From assembly GCA_033782935.1 (NCBI GenBank), contig JAWQEG010001410.1, positions 141,001-205,000 on the forward strand: DNA of 64,000 nucleotides, written 5' to 3'. Each line of letters begins with the position of its first letter. Within the stretch, counting starts at the first letter, position 1. Source of the stretch: Petrolisthes cinctipes. Taxonomy: Eukaryota; Arthropoda; Malacostraca; Decapoda; Porcellanidae. A program made the translations under genes and the position numbers. Shown one piece after another: positions 26,272 to 37,971 of this stretch. Below the pieces are notes generated by a model. The model ran no database searches and had not been told where the DNA came from. It saw nothing but the letters and a program-made list of their open reading frames with translations.

Positions 26272-26618
26272 GTGAGGAAGATGCTGAAGTGACTTGGAGA
26301 GGCGAAGAGAGACCCATTATACCCAATTAATTATTCAGTTCCTGTCCTCACCAACTCTTCATATTTCACCCCAAGTAAGTATTCCTCACTCTTTATCCCA
26401 CTCTATTTGTATAATGTATGTATGTAATTATGGCCTATTGGCTGAAGGATAGGATGTGAACCTTAATTAAAATAATACTGTTCTACAAATTAATTATTAA
26501 GGTAAATACAGTACTGTATATACAAATATTCATTGTCACGTTTATTTATTTCTCGCATAATCGCATCTTCACAACCCAGTACAGAGATTGGTAATTTGTT
26601 AAAAACTAAAGAGAGCTC

Positions 26619-27037
26619 GGTAAATATTGAAAGTATTACCGTTTATCGCGTACGGTTTATCTACCTTCATTACCCACTTATTTAGACCATTCTAAGACAT
26701 TTTTCGGTAAATATTGAAAGAATTACCGTTATTGCGTACGTTTTTTCTACCTTCATTACCCACTTATTTAGACCATTCTAAGACTATTTTCTCCTATGGC
26801 ATTTCCTCCGCAAATGCCCCATTTCCAAGATATTCAAATGTGGCATTTTGAAATTAGCCTGACCTTACCTGACCTTACTTAACCTAACCTAGACCACAGC
26901 AGACTACCGGGACCTAACCTGGGCAAACTACCGGGAAATAACCGTGGTAAAGTACAGGAAATGACCGGGGCAAAATACTGGGACCTAGCCGGACCTGGCA
27001 ACACTGCTACAAAACGGTAATTCTATCAATAAATACC
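26619..27037 (+). mobile_element. MITE family 1, copy B with duplicated left end
   Basis: A partial left end (26619-26704) is followed by a second complete copy starting at 26706. The outer flanks GAGAGCTC (26611) and GAGAGGTC (27038) match at 7 of 8, so the tandem duplication probably arose inside one inserted unit. Confidence 0.75.
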
Positions 27038-27311
27038 GAGAGGTCCCCCTGAAAATTTAATTGTAGTCATTTTGGTATTAGTACAGAAGTACTGAGTTCA
27101 CTATACCTGTATTGTATATTTTAGTATCATTACCCACTATTTTGGACCATTCTAAGACACTTTTCATCTATGGTGTTTCTCTCGGAGATTAAGACTATTA
27201 ATTGATACCATACTTATATCATTAATATGTTGGTAAAATGGACAACATCCTGTGTGTATTTTATTTCACTACTTACTTGTTACTTGATTGTAAGATATTG
27301 TAGGCCCCGCT

Positions 27312-27333
27312 CCACCAGCAGATGGCGCTCTGC
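27312..27333 (+). promoter_or_regulatory. CTCF-like binding motif
   Basis: CCACCAGCAGATGGCGCTCT closely resembles the conserved animal CTCF core (CCASYAGRKGGCGC type). It sits alone in noncoding DNA between the divergent ClpP region and the repeat-rich block. Motif match only. Confidence 0.45.
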
Positions 27334-27964
27334 AGAGTCTCCCTCAGTATTATTAAACATTATAATCACTTATAATGCTCATATCATCCATTTCCTAACA
27401 CTCAGCCACTATGCCTGAGTTCCATAGAGGTATTTACTTGAAAATCTCTTAAAAGATTCTTTAAATATTCTGGATTTCCAAATTTCAAGGCTCTAAATGA
27501 ATACACAATCCTCGCCTTTATTGGTAGCCAATGTAAGTCAATGAGTGCTGGAGTTATCCTCTCACCAGATGGAAGACCTTTAATTACTGTAAGCTTGCAG
27601 CTCTGTTAATTTTATTTTGCCGTTTTCTTAACTGATGGTCTGGCAGAGCTCTCGTAAAGAATTATTCAGATATTGATTAAAGTCATGAACTATATATTTA
27701 TTTGGCACAAAGGTTTCAAGGGGACATTTATTTGTTATGTTTATGGTGTGGTAGCTATTTCTGTAATATTCACCACAGAGATTATTAGCAGCACCTTACT
27801 ATAATACGGTACCGGTACCTGCTGCTGGTTTTTATGAGGGTATGGTAGCTCGAGTTAGAATTAAAAAACTTGATGTACAGCTCAACATAACACAGTGCTG
27901 CACTTCTTTCCTCATAGGTTACATAATACATAAGTACTGCATAATCTGTGTATTTTTTATGCTT

Positions 27965-28110
27965 TATAAATAATTACTGGGCTTGAAAGGGGGAGTGATT
28001 GTGAGCATGACCCATTCACTTTTTGTATTCTGCTTCCCGTTTCTACCCCCGGGACTAGAGCCCTCTACCTCTTGAAAAAAGGGAAATAAGGTATTGATTA
28101 TGATGATAAT
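27965..28110 (+). repeat. Dispersed retroposon-like repeat with (GAT)n-type tail, copy 1
   Basis: Contains GGGCTTGAAAG, CATGACCCATTCACTTTTTG, CCTCTTGAAAAAAGGG and a tail rich in ATGAT. It shares this order with 28655-28820 and, inverted, with 42880-43080. It is probably the 3' end of a non-LTR element or a SINE. Confidence 0.5.
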
Positions 28111-28654
28111 ATGATTTTGCGTATTACAGTACATTAATAATTTCAGGTGCAGCTGTCTGGAGACCTAACTATATTCTCTGTGCTGCCTTAACCCACACAC
28201 CTGTACCCAGACTGTCTGCTGTCATACCAACCATGATGCTTGGATTCACACACTGATATTCTTTGTCACCCCATTATTGATTAAAGGTACAGTATCTAAA
28301 CAGTGTATATACTGTATTATTATTATTATTAAAATAGACCAGAGACACAAAGCTGGGAGAGAATGCAAGCATTTTATCAATCCGAGGACCCCAGCCCCAT
28401 GAATCTAGCCTGAAGAAATGAAGATAGCTTAGAGAAAGATAGATGTGTAGTTACCATAGCTCAATAAATACATATTAGCCCTACTCTTGAAGCCAGCCAG
28501 TCCTATACATTTTCAATATTATCACCTATTGCAGTCACTAGTGTTGGTGTTAATACAAGCAGTGCATAAGTTACATGACAGAGCATAGAGAATTTTATTA
28601 AGTTGAATAATTTCTCCTTACACCAAAATTAATTTGATGTACTTTTGTTAGGGG

Positions 28655-28820
28655 TAACTGAGGATTTTGTGGTTTGAAAGGATTGTATGCTACCCATTTT
28701 GCTGGATTTTTCTGGCCTAGCACAGTCTTCTTATTTTCTGCTTTAAACTCGGATTTTATTTTTTTCATCCCTTGGAAAAATAGGGAAATGGGTTGCTGGT
28801 TATGATGATGATGATACTAC
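28655..28820 (+). repeat. Dispersed retroposon-like repeat, copy 2
   Basis: Shares TTTGAAAGGATTGTATGCTA and CATCCCTTGGAAAAATAGGG blocks with the neighbouring copy, and ends in (GAT)n. Diverged. Confidence 0.4.
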
Positions 28821-29124
28821 AGGATGTGTAGTAAATCATGATTACAGTTCTAAATCAGTTTCATGTATTATTGGCCACTGTACAATTTTGGCTGATTATT
28901 TTACAGCATGATCATTATTAAGTCATGCCTTTACGCACAGGTGCCTTTGTGTTACAGATTTTATTAGAAAAGTTGAACTGTACCATAATTATATACTGTA
29001 GTGCTCATCATGAGTGTGAGGTTATAGATAAGATGTTTGGATAATTAGTTTAGATTAATGTAGAGTTTGTTCTTTGCAGTTGGTGTGACTTGACAAGACA
29101 CCAAGTTCTTGAACAGTTGTGAGT

Positions 29125-29265
29125 CCATTAAACATGATCCTGAACAGCTGTGTGGGCATCTGCAACTCCCTGGCAGACTGTGTGGCCATCTGCAACATCC
29201 TGGCTAGCTGTGTGGCCATCTGCAACCCTCTGAATAGCTGTGTGGCCATCTGAAACACCCTGGAT
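29125..29265. repeat. Minisatellite of about 39 bp, ~3.5 units
   Basis: The unit is built on AGCTGTGTGGCCATCTGCAA followed by a CCCTGG-type spacer, repeated with substitutions. The minus strand reads as an open frame with QMATQ repeats, but there is no other sign of a gene. Confidence 0.7.
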
Positions 29266-29789
29266 CCCAGAAAACATGTGAGGCCACCTGAGGATACCCA
29301 CCGGATGTGGCCAGACTCATGTGGTGGTGTAAATTCCTCATTGGAATGGCCTATCCTGCCTGACTGTCACCTGTCTACTGGATGGATGACCTTGACAGTG
29401 GAATTCTCTCCACTCATTCTTTTATCTTTAACAAACATTTTTATCAGTAAGGCAGATTGAAGCAACTGTGCCATTAAATAATTTTCAAAATTAATAAAAT
29501 AGAAAAAGATTACTGAAAATTGTAGGAATAGGTAAACTTTCTTGTATAGAATTAAAATGTATGGTGGCAATATTGCCCATTGACTTCAATTAATATTTCA
29601 ATAATTCAAGGCTGCCTATGCAGAACAGACTATATATTTGGGATAGTTTTGCTTCCATTAGAATTGCTACTGTTCTCTAAGCTGCTGAAAACAGGTCATA
29701 AGAAAGAAGAAATTACTGTAGATAGTAATCTGAGCATGAAAAATAAGTGGGTCAGTGAGACACTTGTTTCATGTATTCCTCAGGTGGTA

Positions 29790-30000
29790 CAGTTGAGCAA
29801 GTAGAAAGTGCAAGAAAAATTTGAGTGTATATAGCAATATCTTTCAGTTCATTTGTAGTAAACCCTGGTATTTTTATCAATGAATCACTAAGACTCCAGA
29901 GCCAATGTAAAGTGGAATGTGACTGATTGAAATATTGAGTGGTAACCAGATGTGTCCAGATATAATCATATTTTACTTGCACTTTCTACTTGCTCAACTG
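29790..30000. mobile_element. TA-flanked MITE with perfect terminal inverted repeats
   Basis: CAGTTGAGCAAGTAGAAAGT and a few further bases at the left are repeated exactly in inverted form at the right end. TA flanks both sides, as in Tc1/mariner insertions. 211 bp, noncoding. Confidence 0.8.
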
Positions 30001-30003
30001 TAC

Positions 30004-32264
30004 ATGGCATGATGATTTGAAGCAGCAGTTATGAACTATCAATACAGGCTCCTATTCACACGTTTGTTTTCTACTGTATGCTCTGTCTATTGTAGTTAAT
30101 TGGTACAGTCAAGGTAAAAAGACCTGTTGTCTTTATGACAACCACCTCTGAAATGCATGGTCATGGTAAGAAAAAATGCCAATGGATGTTCATAAATATA
30201 AGTCTCCTGTATGACACTCTGGATATATGGGTTAGCCATCAGACAGAAGCAACAGGACTTTAAGCATAACTGTACATCCTCCTCAGGCTTTCTTTCTCCC
30301 TCAGTAATCATCTTCAGCCTTTAGGTCAGAGATTGGCAATAAGTTCTTTCATTAGACATATGTTACCAAGTGTTTACATAACAGAAGTACTGAATGACTA
30401 AATGGATTATTTTCTAGAACTATCACACGTCCACTAATAAACCTGTACAATAATTTCTCAACATAGTGAACAGCAGTAGAACAAGAAACTAGTGACCTCC
30501 AATTGGTGATTTTTGTTTAAGGTGTCTTTCTTGATTTGATTCAAATCATATAAAGTATTTATTAATTGCAACTGTCCTTTATTTAGTAAGGATTTAAACA
30601 GTTATCTATATTCAGGAACTATTATCTGCATCTGTAAAATATTTCAGCATCTTGACCTCATTTTGCTTAGAGGTATTTAAGACAACTATACATATGATGA
30701 GCATATTTTCACGATTAGTTGGAAGATTTAGGTTCTTGGAATTTGGGTTGCTAATCCCTGCCATATATCATTGTCTCGCTTTCTCTCGTATGCTTCAAGG
30801 GGTGGCTCATTTTCCCAAGCTAACACTTTACAGGCTCAAAGTTGAACTTGTTATGACCAGTATTGTGTGTTTTTAGTATCTGTCCATACCAAAAGGAAAA
30901 GAATTGAAAGGTCATCAGCAAATTTACTTGAATTTTTTTATATTAGATGCTATCCCATTAGTATCACAACTTTATTAAGAGTCAAACAGTACCCCTTGAA
31001 AACAGAATTCCTTTCCCCAAGATGTGGAAGGGGCTCAGTTGCAACCAAAAAATAATGATGGGTCAATTTTCAGTAGCTGACTGTCCACTAGTAACATATT
31101 TGTACCTGATTGGTTGACAAGTTATTCCTGAGCCAGTCAACTTCTACAGCTGTCCATCCATTCCTACTTTTTCTTTCACGTTTGCTGTCCCTCTTGTCTC
31201 TTTCTTGTGGTAAATGGTCTTTATGGCCATGCATTCTTCTTTCATCCCCTTGATCATCTAAGTTCCTATTAAACCCTAATAAGCTTTGACCAATAATTGA
31301 TTTTACAATATCAGCTTCAGAAAAAGTAGATGTAGTTTTAAGTCCTGTTGCCACTTATATTTCTCCCTCTTTGGACCTTGAAACTCAGTGTTGTGAATCA
31401 AAGGTGAGGGAAACTTATGACTAAACTGAGGATATAGAAACAATTCAATAAAGTTGCTTCATTTGAGCTATAGGCTACAGCTATTTCGGGGTTCATAGCT
31501 GGGAGAAGTATGACAGAACACATGATTAATAATGGTACAGTGTAATAAATCATTGTTGTTTTTTATTGATATCATGGATGTACTAATTATCAAGGACAAA
31601 TAATCAATTTAGGCATTTAATTGTTGCTTGACAATAGCAAGCCACCAGATATGGTGCTGCTATTCATATATGGCAGTACAGATGTAGCATTTACTTATAC
31701 AATTTTCTTTTCTCTTTCAGGTTGGTTGGGAGGTCTCCAGCCACTGCTTCTACCACCCTGTCCATCCTCGTACTCCATTATTACCACCTTTACCTTGTTC
31801 CACCATCCCTCTCTTGTTCCCCAACCTCTCTTATACCTACACTTCTCTCTCTCCTCCAGATTGTATATCCTTCCTCCAACTCTTCTGCTATAACCTACTT
31901 TCCCAGTGCATGTATGTTTCCACATGTTGTGTGGTTGGGAGAGGGGTATGGGGGGAGCTGGGAGGCAGGTGGGAGAGGGCAAATGGCCCTCTCCGTGATT
32001 GGGGGGGTTGCTAGGAGGGGGCGATCTGTCCCCCGCACCTGCTTCTAACTTATCTCTCTCAGCTTTCCCATCTCTTCTCTCCCCAGCCAGCTCAGGTTGG
32101 CTGGGGGATGATTCCAGCCAGCACCACAAGACCACCCCAGGTCAGAGACTGGTGCTTGTGCTGGAGACACCACACATGGGTGTGAGCGAGTGATCCCTAC
32201 TCTCAACTAAACCCTCATTCCACACTCCCACCATTCCTAATCTCAACCCACTCCCACCTTCAGT
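30004..32264. other. No recognised gene
   Basis: Mostly AT-rich DNA, with a G/C-rich purine-pyrimidine patch at 31730-32160. Open frames in that patch are composition-driven. An acceptor-like CTTTCAG at 31715-31721 precedes a 109-codon open frame. I do not recognise the product. Confidence 0.5.
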
Positions 32265-32433
32265 CCCTGTCACGTGTTGACGATTTCCATCCTGACAGTG
32301 CTAATAATAGTGTTCGTAACTCCTTAAGCGACATGGTTACTGGTCACGACTGACCAATAACCACGTCACCTAGGGAACTACGAACACTGTCAGTAGTGCT
32401 GTCAAGTTGGAAATCGTGAATGTGCGACAGGGG
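32265..32433. repeat. 169-bp imperfect palindrome (foldback)
   Basis: Arms 32265-32346 and 32351-32433 are inverted copies at roughly 80 percent identity with a CGAC loop. The outer ends are CCCTGTC and GACAGGG. It is probably a foldback MITE. It would form a long hairpin if transcribed. Confidence 0.8.
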
Positions 32434-33489
32434 CTTAAACCACTTCTAACCATTACCCACTCTTAATTCTTATCCATCTTCAGAGGTGGTGGCAGTAGAG
32501 AGAACTTTTCCTCCACAGGTAAATATATATTATTTTAGTATTGTAATCCCTCCTTTGTCACTTCAACACTTGAGTAACTAGATTTTATGTACGAGATGCA
32601 ATGTAATAAAATAAATTGGAGAATATAAAAACCATTAATAAAATCAGTTTTATTCCAAGATATACATAAGTAAACAGACATAAAATACTATGGCAGGGAA
32701 TGCCACCGTAATGAATTTGGCTTTCATATCTGTAATTAACCTTTTATTTTTGGGAAAAATACATATGGAAATATGTTTAAATATCATGTCAGGACTTCAC
32801 CCTGTAATTTTGTCTATAGTTTTGAATAACCCTGTATAATGCAGTTACGATGAAACCATGCAAGCATGAAAATAACCCTGAAAATACTACCCACATCACA
32901 GGCGCCCAGTATGCGGTAAATACCTCAAGAAAATTCTGTTATTGAGGATGAAAAATGATTGCCGTCAACCTCATTCACTTAGGCCACTTGAGTGAGCTTT
33001 GGAACCTAAAGACTCCACTTTCTGTCTGGCCAGAGCAGAACAGCATTATAAGTTTGCATTTACAGGACTATTGCAATAATGACCAACTATGACAAGGAAT
33101 TGGTATAAATTTCAACAGTAAAAATTACCATTCAACTAAGGGGAGGAGGGGGCCTGCCTGGCAAAGAGCTCTGGCAGGGCTGGAAGTGGAATAATTAGGT
33201 TTCACAGCTCCCCAGTGACCTAACTAAACGAAGGCCCTGTAGTCACGGTAGTACAAGAGAGAAAGTGAAAAGGAAAGAAGGGACAGATGAAAAGTTGAAC
33301 ACGAAGCAAAGGAAATCGACCCATTTTAAAAGAACATATTTTCTTTTTGCTCCACTTCACTTGTCCTTTTCTACAGTAGTTTCCCTTCCTATTTCTTCTC
33401 ACACATCTCCCTGTACATCTCTTTCACTCGCATCCTTTTCCATTTCTTCCACTCCACTATCCCATTCTCCTTCTCTTATCCATTAAGCT

Positions 33490-34370
33490 GCAGGCCTTAT
33501 CTCCTGTATCATTAATTTATGTAGTGCGAGGGGTTTACAAGCTATTAGCCGTCAAATGTGTTGTGTACATAGTGCCCAGGAGGGAGAGATGATACGGAAG
33601 ATAATGTCCGGTTAAGGATTAACCATTAAAGTGCAGGTGACTGCAATTGCAGTCACATCCCATGTGTTCTGTACACTGCAGGTGACTGCATTTGAGGGGG
33701 TGAGCCCAATTCAAATTTCCATGCTGCCCAATTTGTTTGATTAGGCTCTATCACGTCAGCATGTTTTGCACACTGCCTGCAGTCGTCCACTCTCCTACAT
33801 TCCCTCACTCGTCTAGCCCAGTCACTAACTTTTAGAGGACTCCTGCTGCCTGACCTCACCACGTCAGTGAAAATGGATGCGAAAGTGATACTTAGTGGGA
33901 AGTACTAAGCTTTAGCTGTCTCCTGATGTACTAAATATAAAGACTAAATGGACATCTGTAAGATGGGTAGTAATCTCTGGATGACCAGAACTCAAAGCAC
34001 ACTTTTACACTCTCCTGACAATTTGAAGTACGTTTTCATGCTACAGTATGATTTTGTGTCAATCACATTATTCAACACAATATGAAATATAACAAAACTG
34101 TCATTTTTACGTACACATGGTAATTAGCGCACAAGTGGAGCGCTGAAAATGTTCCCTCACACACCGACAGCTATTCCTACACTGGCAAAACAAAGCTGGT
34201 GTGACTCGTGGGAGCTCCTCAACACATACACCCTCTGTTGTGAAGCTAATCAAGTACTGTATGTCAGGAAGCGCGCAAATTAAAAAATTGCACACTCGAC
34301 TTATGTCCGTTACCCACATTTTTGGTGGTTTCAACTTATGTCGTCACCCAAGATTTAAGGGTTAACCACC
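33490..34370 (-). repeat. Dispersed repeat, copy 2
   Basis: Inverted relative to 1497-2010, with the same blocks (TTTACAAGCTATTAGCCGTC, CTCCTGACAATT, CAGCTGGTGTGACTCGTGGG). It is longer, with an internal segment at about 33630-33890 not seen in copy 1. Noncoding. Confidence 0.55.
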
Positions 34371-34525
34371 GAGCTTATTTCTCTCGTTTTAGTAAGTACC
34401 AGATGGATCGGTTCCAAGCAGGTTTCACATTATTGTGCTTGCCACCTACCCACCAAAATTGTGTATTGGTAACAATGTTTGCCTTTGGGGCACTACTCAA
34501 TCGTGTGGATGGGGCCTAAGGATCC

Positions 34526-35250
34526 TTAAGGGACATCGTTTGTGAAGTTTCTAATGTTAGATGTCTGGCCAGCAAATGACACGTGGCCATATCTACCTGC
34601 TTGGTGGTTGGTCAGCCATCTTTTTGTGGCTGGTATCCAAAGCATTTCTAATGTTGAGTGTGACAAGGGTCTGGCCAAATTGATACCATCAAATATTATG
34701 AGGTCTGGGAGAAGGGTATTTGTTGAGCGTAATGGCTCTAAAACCATGTTGTGTGGGAGCTAAAGGGAAATGTGGTGTGACTGGGTTTCGAGTTTGGAGG
34801 GTATGCAAAGGAATAAGATGGGATGATGTGGGGTCTTTGTTGGGTTTAGGAATTGTGATATAACCACACTTCCAGACTGAGTATTTTGTTGTGCAAATAG
34901 CTGTAGTTGGCAATGTTGGTGAGTGCCTCCACACCATGTGGTGAAAGGTGTTTGATTTGAGGTGTATGTTACATTGTTATCAGGGCCACAGGCAGAAGGG
35001 TGCTTGAGGTTACTGATGATGTGGTTTGTCAGGCGTTTGTGAATGGTACATAGCTTAGGTATGCAGGGAATAGTTGTTCATGTCAAATAATTTGTCAATT
35101 ATCAAGTGGAGGTTTATATGGTTGACATGAGAGAAGTGCTTATTGAGTGTTTGCTTGTAAATCTGTGGGAGTATATTGTCTGTTGTAGTGATTACTATAT
35201 GTGCTTGTGAGGTGTTAAACAGCTTGTTGGAGTGATGCTATAAAGGGTGT
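34526..35250 (-). pseudogene. Jockey-like reverse transcriptase fragment
   Basis: On the minus strand, frames with several stops read VWKCGYITIPKPNKDPTS and PTQHGFR. These are hallmark blocks of Jockey-clade reverse transcriptases (IPKPGKDPTS.. and QHGFR). The catalytic region is absent. It is oriented opposite to the C-terminal Jockey fragment at 35844. Confidence 0.6.
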
Positions 35251-35765
35251 TGTAGAGTTTCCTGGAGTTAGTTTTGTAATAAAATGTTGAGAAATATTTG
35301 CTAATTTAGTGTCCTGTTGGGTACTGTGTTATTTCAGTGAGGTTTGGAGTCTGGGCAGAGTATGCACAGTCAATTGTATACTGTGGATATTGTTTCTTTG
35401 TTGCATCTGAAGGTTGTTATGGCAAGTCATCTGAGGGTATTATGGTTTGGTAGCATTTTGTTTTTTATATTTGTGATATGTTGTATGAATCAAACTGACT
35501 TATATTATGCAAAATATATTTCTATATGAGTAAGTGTGTCAAGTGATATAGAGAGAGGATGATGGTTATGGTGAGGTGTGCTGTATAAAAGTGTTCTCTT
35601 CTCCAGTAGTGGTGAAATAGTTGTGAAATAGCTGTTAAGTGTGTCTAGATACAGTTAGAGAAGATGAGTGACACTATTTGCTTATTATTTGTTCTAGGAT
35701 GTAGCATCTGTTGATATGATTGTATGTAGTGTCGCATTGATGTTAGAGTGGGTAAAACCATTTAA

Positions 35766-35841
35766 TAATATACTTTTGGTCCATAAAAAGCACCTCGACT
35801 CCTCCAGTCCAAAGTATGCCAGGAAACATAGCTAGATTCAT
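35766..35841. mobile_element. TTAA-type MITE, copy d (left part only)
   Basis: ATACTTTTGGTCCATAAAAAGC, then GACTCCTCC and AAAGTATGCCAGGAAACAT, cut off where the Jockey fragment starts. Confidence 0.5.
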
Positions 35842-35843
35842 CA

Positions 35844-36530
35844 CAACACCCTTCAAACCATAAAGAACAGAGCCCTAAAGACAATCACAGGCTGTACAGC
35901 TACCACACCTACAGACCACCTACACTATGAAACCAAAGTCCTCAAAATCAAGGATCATCTTGACATGAGAGGCACACAAACACTTGCTGCAGCCTCCACA
36001 AACCCACACCATCCACTACACTACCTGGCACAACACCCACACATGCCAAGGAACATCAAAACAACACCCAGTACACGATACCATACACAAATACTATCAT
36101 CTCTTACACCCTGCCCACCCCAAACCAATCTCCAGAAACACATCCATACTCAAATCACTCATCAGTCCATCCAAACACTCAAAAACAACACTCAGCTGCA
36201 TGCACGACCTCCTGACATCCACCCATCTGAATCCTCCCTTCCCCGTGAGGACAGAGTCCACCTGGCCAGGTTGCGGTGTGGCCACTACCCGGCCCTTCTG
36301 ACATATCAGAAGAGGCTGGATGGAGCCATTGCGGATGCCTGTCCGGGATGCAACACAGCACCCCATTCTATTAAACACATTATTGAAGACTGCAACGCAC
36401 ACAACCACAATCGCCAACAACACAACATACACTCTCTGAGGGCATTGTGGGAAAGCCCTACTCAGGCAATGGCCTTCCTCAGGAGCTCGGGGCTGCTCGG
36501 CCAGACAGCTTGAGGAACTTCAACAACAAC
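35844..36530 (+). mobile_element. Jockey-like non-LTR retrotransposon, 3' end, copy 1
   Basis: 5'-truncated. An open frame through 36513 encodes the C-terminus downstream of the reverse transcriptase, with NRALKTITGCTATTPTDHL, LRCGHYPALLTYQKRLDGA and a CPGC..H..IEDC metal-binding motif. It ends in GGAACTTCAACAACAAC. It is closely similar to copy 2 at 47336-48372. No target duplication is readable: the left flank is a truncated MITE and the right flank is another retroelement. Confidence 0.8.
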
Positions 36531-37650
36531 ATTTCACACATATCATTCACTCCCACTTCCTCCCCCATACTCAGCCTTGCATCCTCCAGCACCTCACCCA
36601 CCCTCCTCTTATATACCTCTCTGTACTCAGTGTCATTCAGTCTTCCACTTGCCACCTGCCTCTTGTTCTCCCCTTCATCCCTCCTACAGTACTCCCACTT
36701 AACCCTGACCTTCATCCTTACTAAGACAGCAAAATGGTCAGAGCACTGAACCATTCCTCTCACTACTTTCGCATCCACCACATCTTTCCGTAGTCTTTCA
36801 TCCACTGCTATATAATCAATTAAACTCTTTTGTTCTCCTCTATCATCCCTTCTCCTCCATGTATACCGGTGGATCATCTTGTGCTCAAAGAAGGTGTTGG
36901 CCAAGAACAACCCCCTCTCAGCACAGATGTCCACCAGATATTCACCATTCTCATTCACTCCTTCCACACCCCATTTACCAACAATACTTCCTACTCTCTC
37001 ATTTCCTACTTTCCCATTCATATCACCCATCATTACAATCTTCCTCCCACTCTCAAACTTCCTCAAACACCCATTCAACCTCCCAGAAATCTCTCCCCGC
37101 CTTATTCCTCTCATTCACAGGTGCATATACACACACCCATGCATACTTAACCAATCCAATCTTCCCTGTCATCCTTGCCACTCTCGTCCCACACCATCCA
37201 TGTCCATCTACTCTCTTCCATACCCTTGGTGCTACCAGCACTGCACACCCCACCCTCCCTCTTCCTTTACACTTCTCACTCATTCCTGTCCACACTACAC
37301 CTCCCTCCATTCCCTCCCACATCACACTCTCTCCTTCAGCCTCACACTCCTCTACTCCCCATCCTGTGTCTCATTCACTCCCATCACATCCACTCCTCCA
37401 TTCTTAAAACATTCAATTACTTCTCACCTCTTCGTCTTTTCAACCATCCCATTCACATTCACTGCTACCACTCTCATGCACCCCCCCTCCCCCCACAGGG
37501 AAACCCAGAGACCCCCCCCCCCCCCCGCACACAGCCATATCTGTCCACTCCCCCACTGGGGGGCAGCTGATGGCTGGCAAGGCCAATGCAGCGCTCATTC
37601 CCGGAGGGACACGGGCCGTCAGCATTAAAAAAAAAAAAGTCACACTGATG
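36531..37650 (-). pseudogene. Endonuclease domain of a second non-LTR retrotransposon (RTE-like)
   Basis: Minus-strand frames, shifted at least twice, read NVNGMVEKTKR, CFKNGGVDVMGVNETQ, VCVYAPVNERNK and then GRKIVMMGDMNGKVGNERVG. They continue with NTFFEHKMIHRYTWRR, LIDYIAVDERLRKDV and CSDHFAVLVRM. These are the ordered motifs of an AP-type endonuclease/exonuclease/phosphatase domain (E, D-N, S-D-H). A 15-C run at 37512-37526 and an internal stop show decay. The chain ends near 36540 where the Jockey copy begins. Confidence 0.75.
37512..37526. repeat. Poly(C) tract
   Basis: Fifteen consecutive C, on the opposite strand of the endonuclease pseudogene's leader region. Confidence 0.95.
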
Positions 37651-37971
37651 TTAAAAAGATGTTAAAAACTAAAAAGATATATACAATTACTAAAACATAT
37701 ATGTGGAGGTTGCCACGTGGAGGCAGGGTAAGGCTTACCTAGGAAGGGTAGGTCACCGAGGTGAATCTTTTCCCAATACTAACGGTTTTAGCTTTCCGCA
37801 GCAGCATCCACCTCAACCTCATTGGTTACGATATTGCCACTGCGCAAAGCTGTCAACACCATGAATATTCTTGCATAGGCTATGACCCACTGAGGCTGAC
37901 TGAACCATCATACCAGTACTATGCCATCAACACCACCGATATTCTTGCATACTTTACCAAATGGAGAACCC

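Noticed and set aside
29055..29258. Minus-strand QMATQ-repeat protein
   Set aside because: The open frame is produced by a ~39-bp minisatellite. No start context or conservation is visible.
31088..31354. 88-codon hydrophilic minus-strand open frame
   Set aside because: A Lys/Arg/Asp-rich stretch caught my attention, but there are no splice signals, no family and no conserved context.
31695..32135. 146-codon minus-strand and 108-codon plus-strand open frames
   Set aside because: GC- and purine-rich composition keeps several frames open on both strands. No domain, and no consistent splice structure except one weak acceptor.
35965..36513. 182-codon open frame as a host gene
   Set aside because: It is the C-terminus of a Jockey-like retrotransposon, with a second copy at 47336-48372.
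36479..37114. 211-codon minus-strand open frame as a host endonuclease
   Set aside because: The endonuclease motifs are those of a non-LTR element, the upstream part is frameshifted, and it ends at another retroelement.
36830..37628. Long plus-strand Pro/Ser/Thr-rich open frames
   Set aside because: They are the antisense shadow of the endonuclease pseudogene, with skewed composition.
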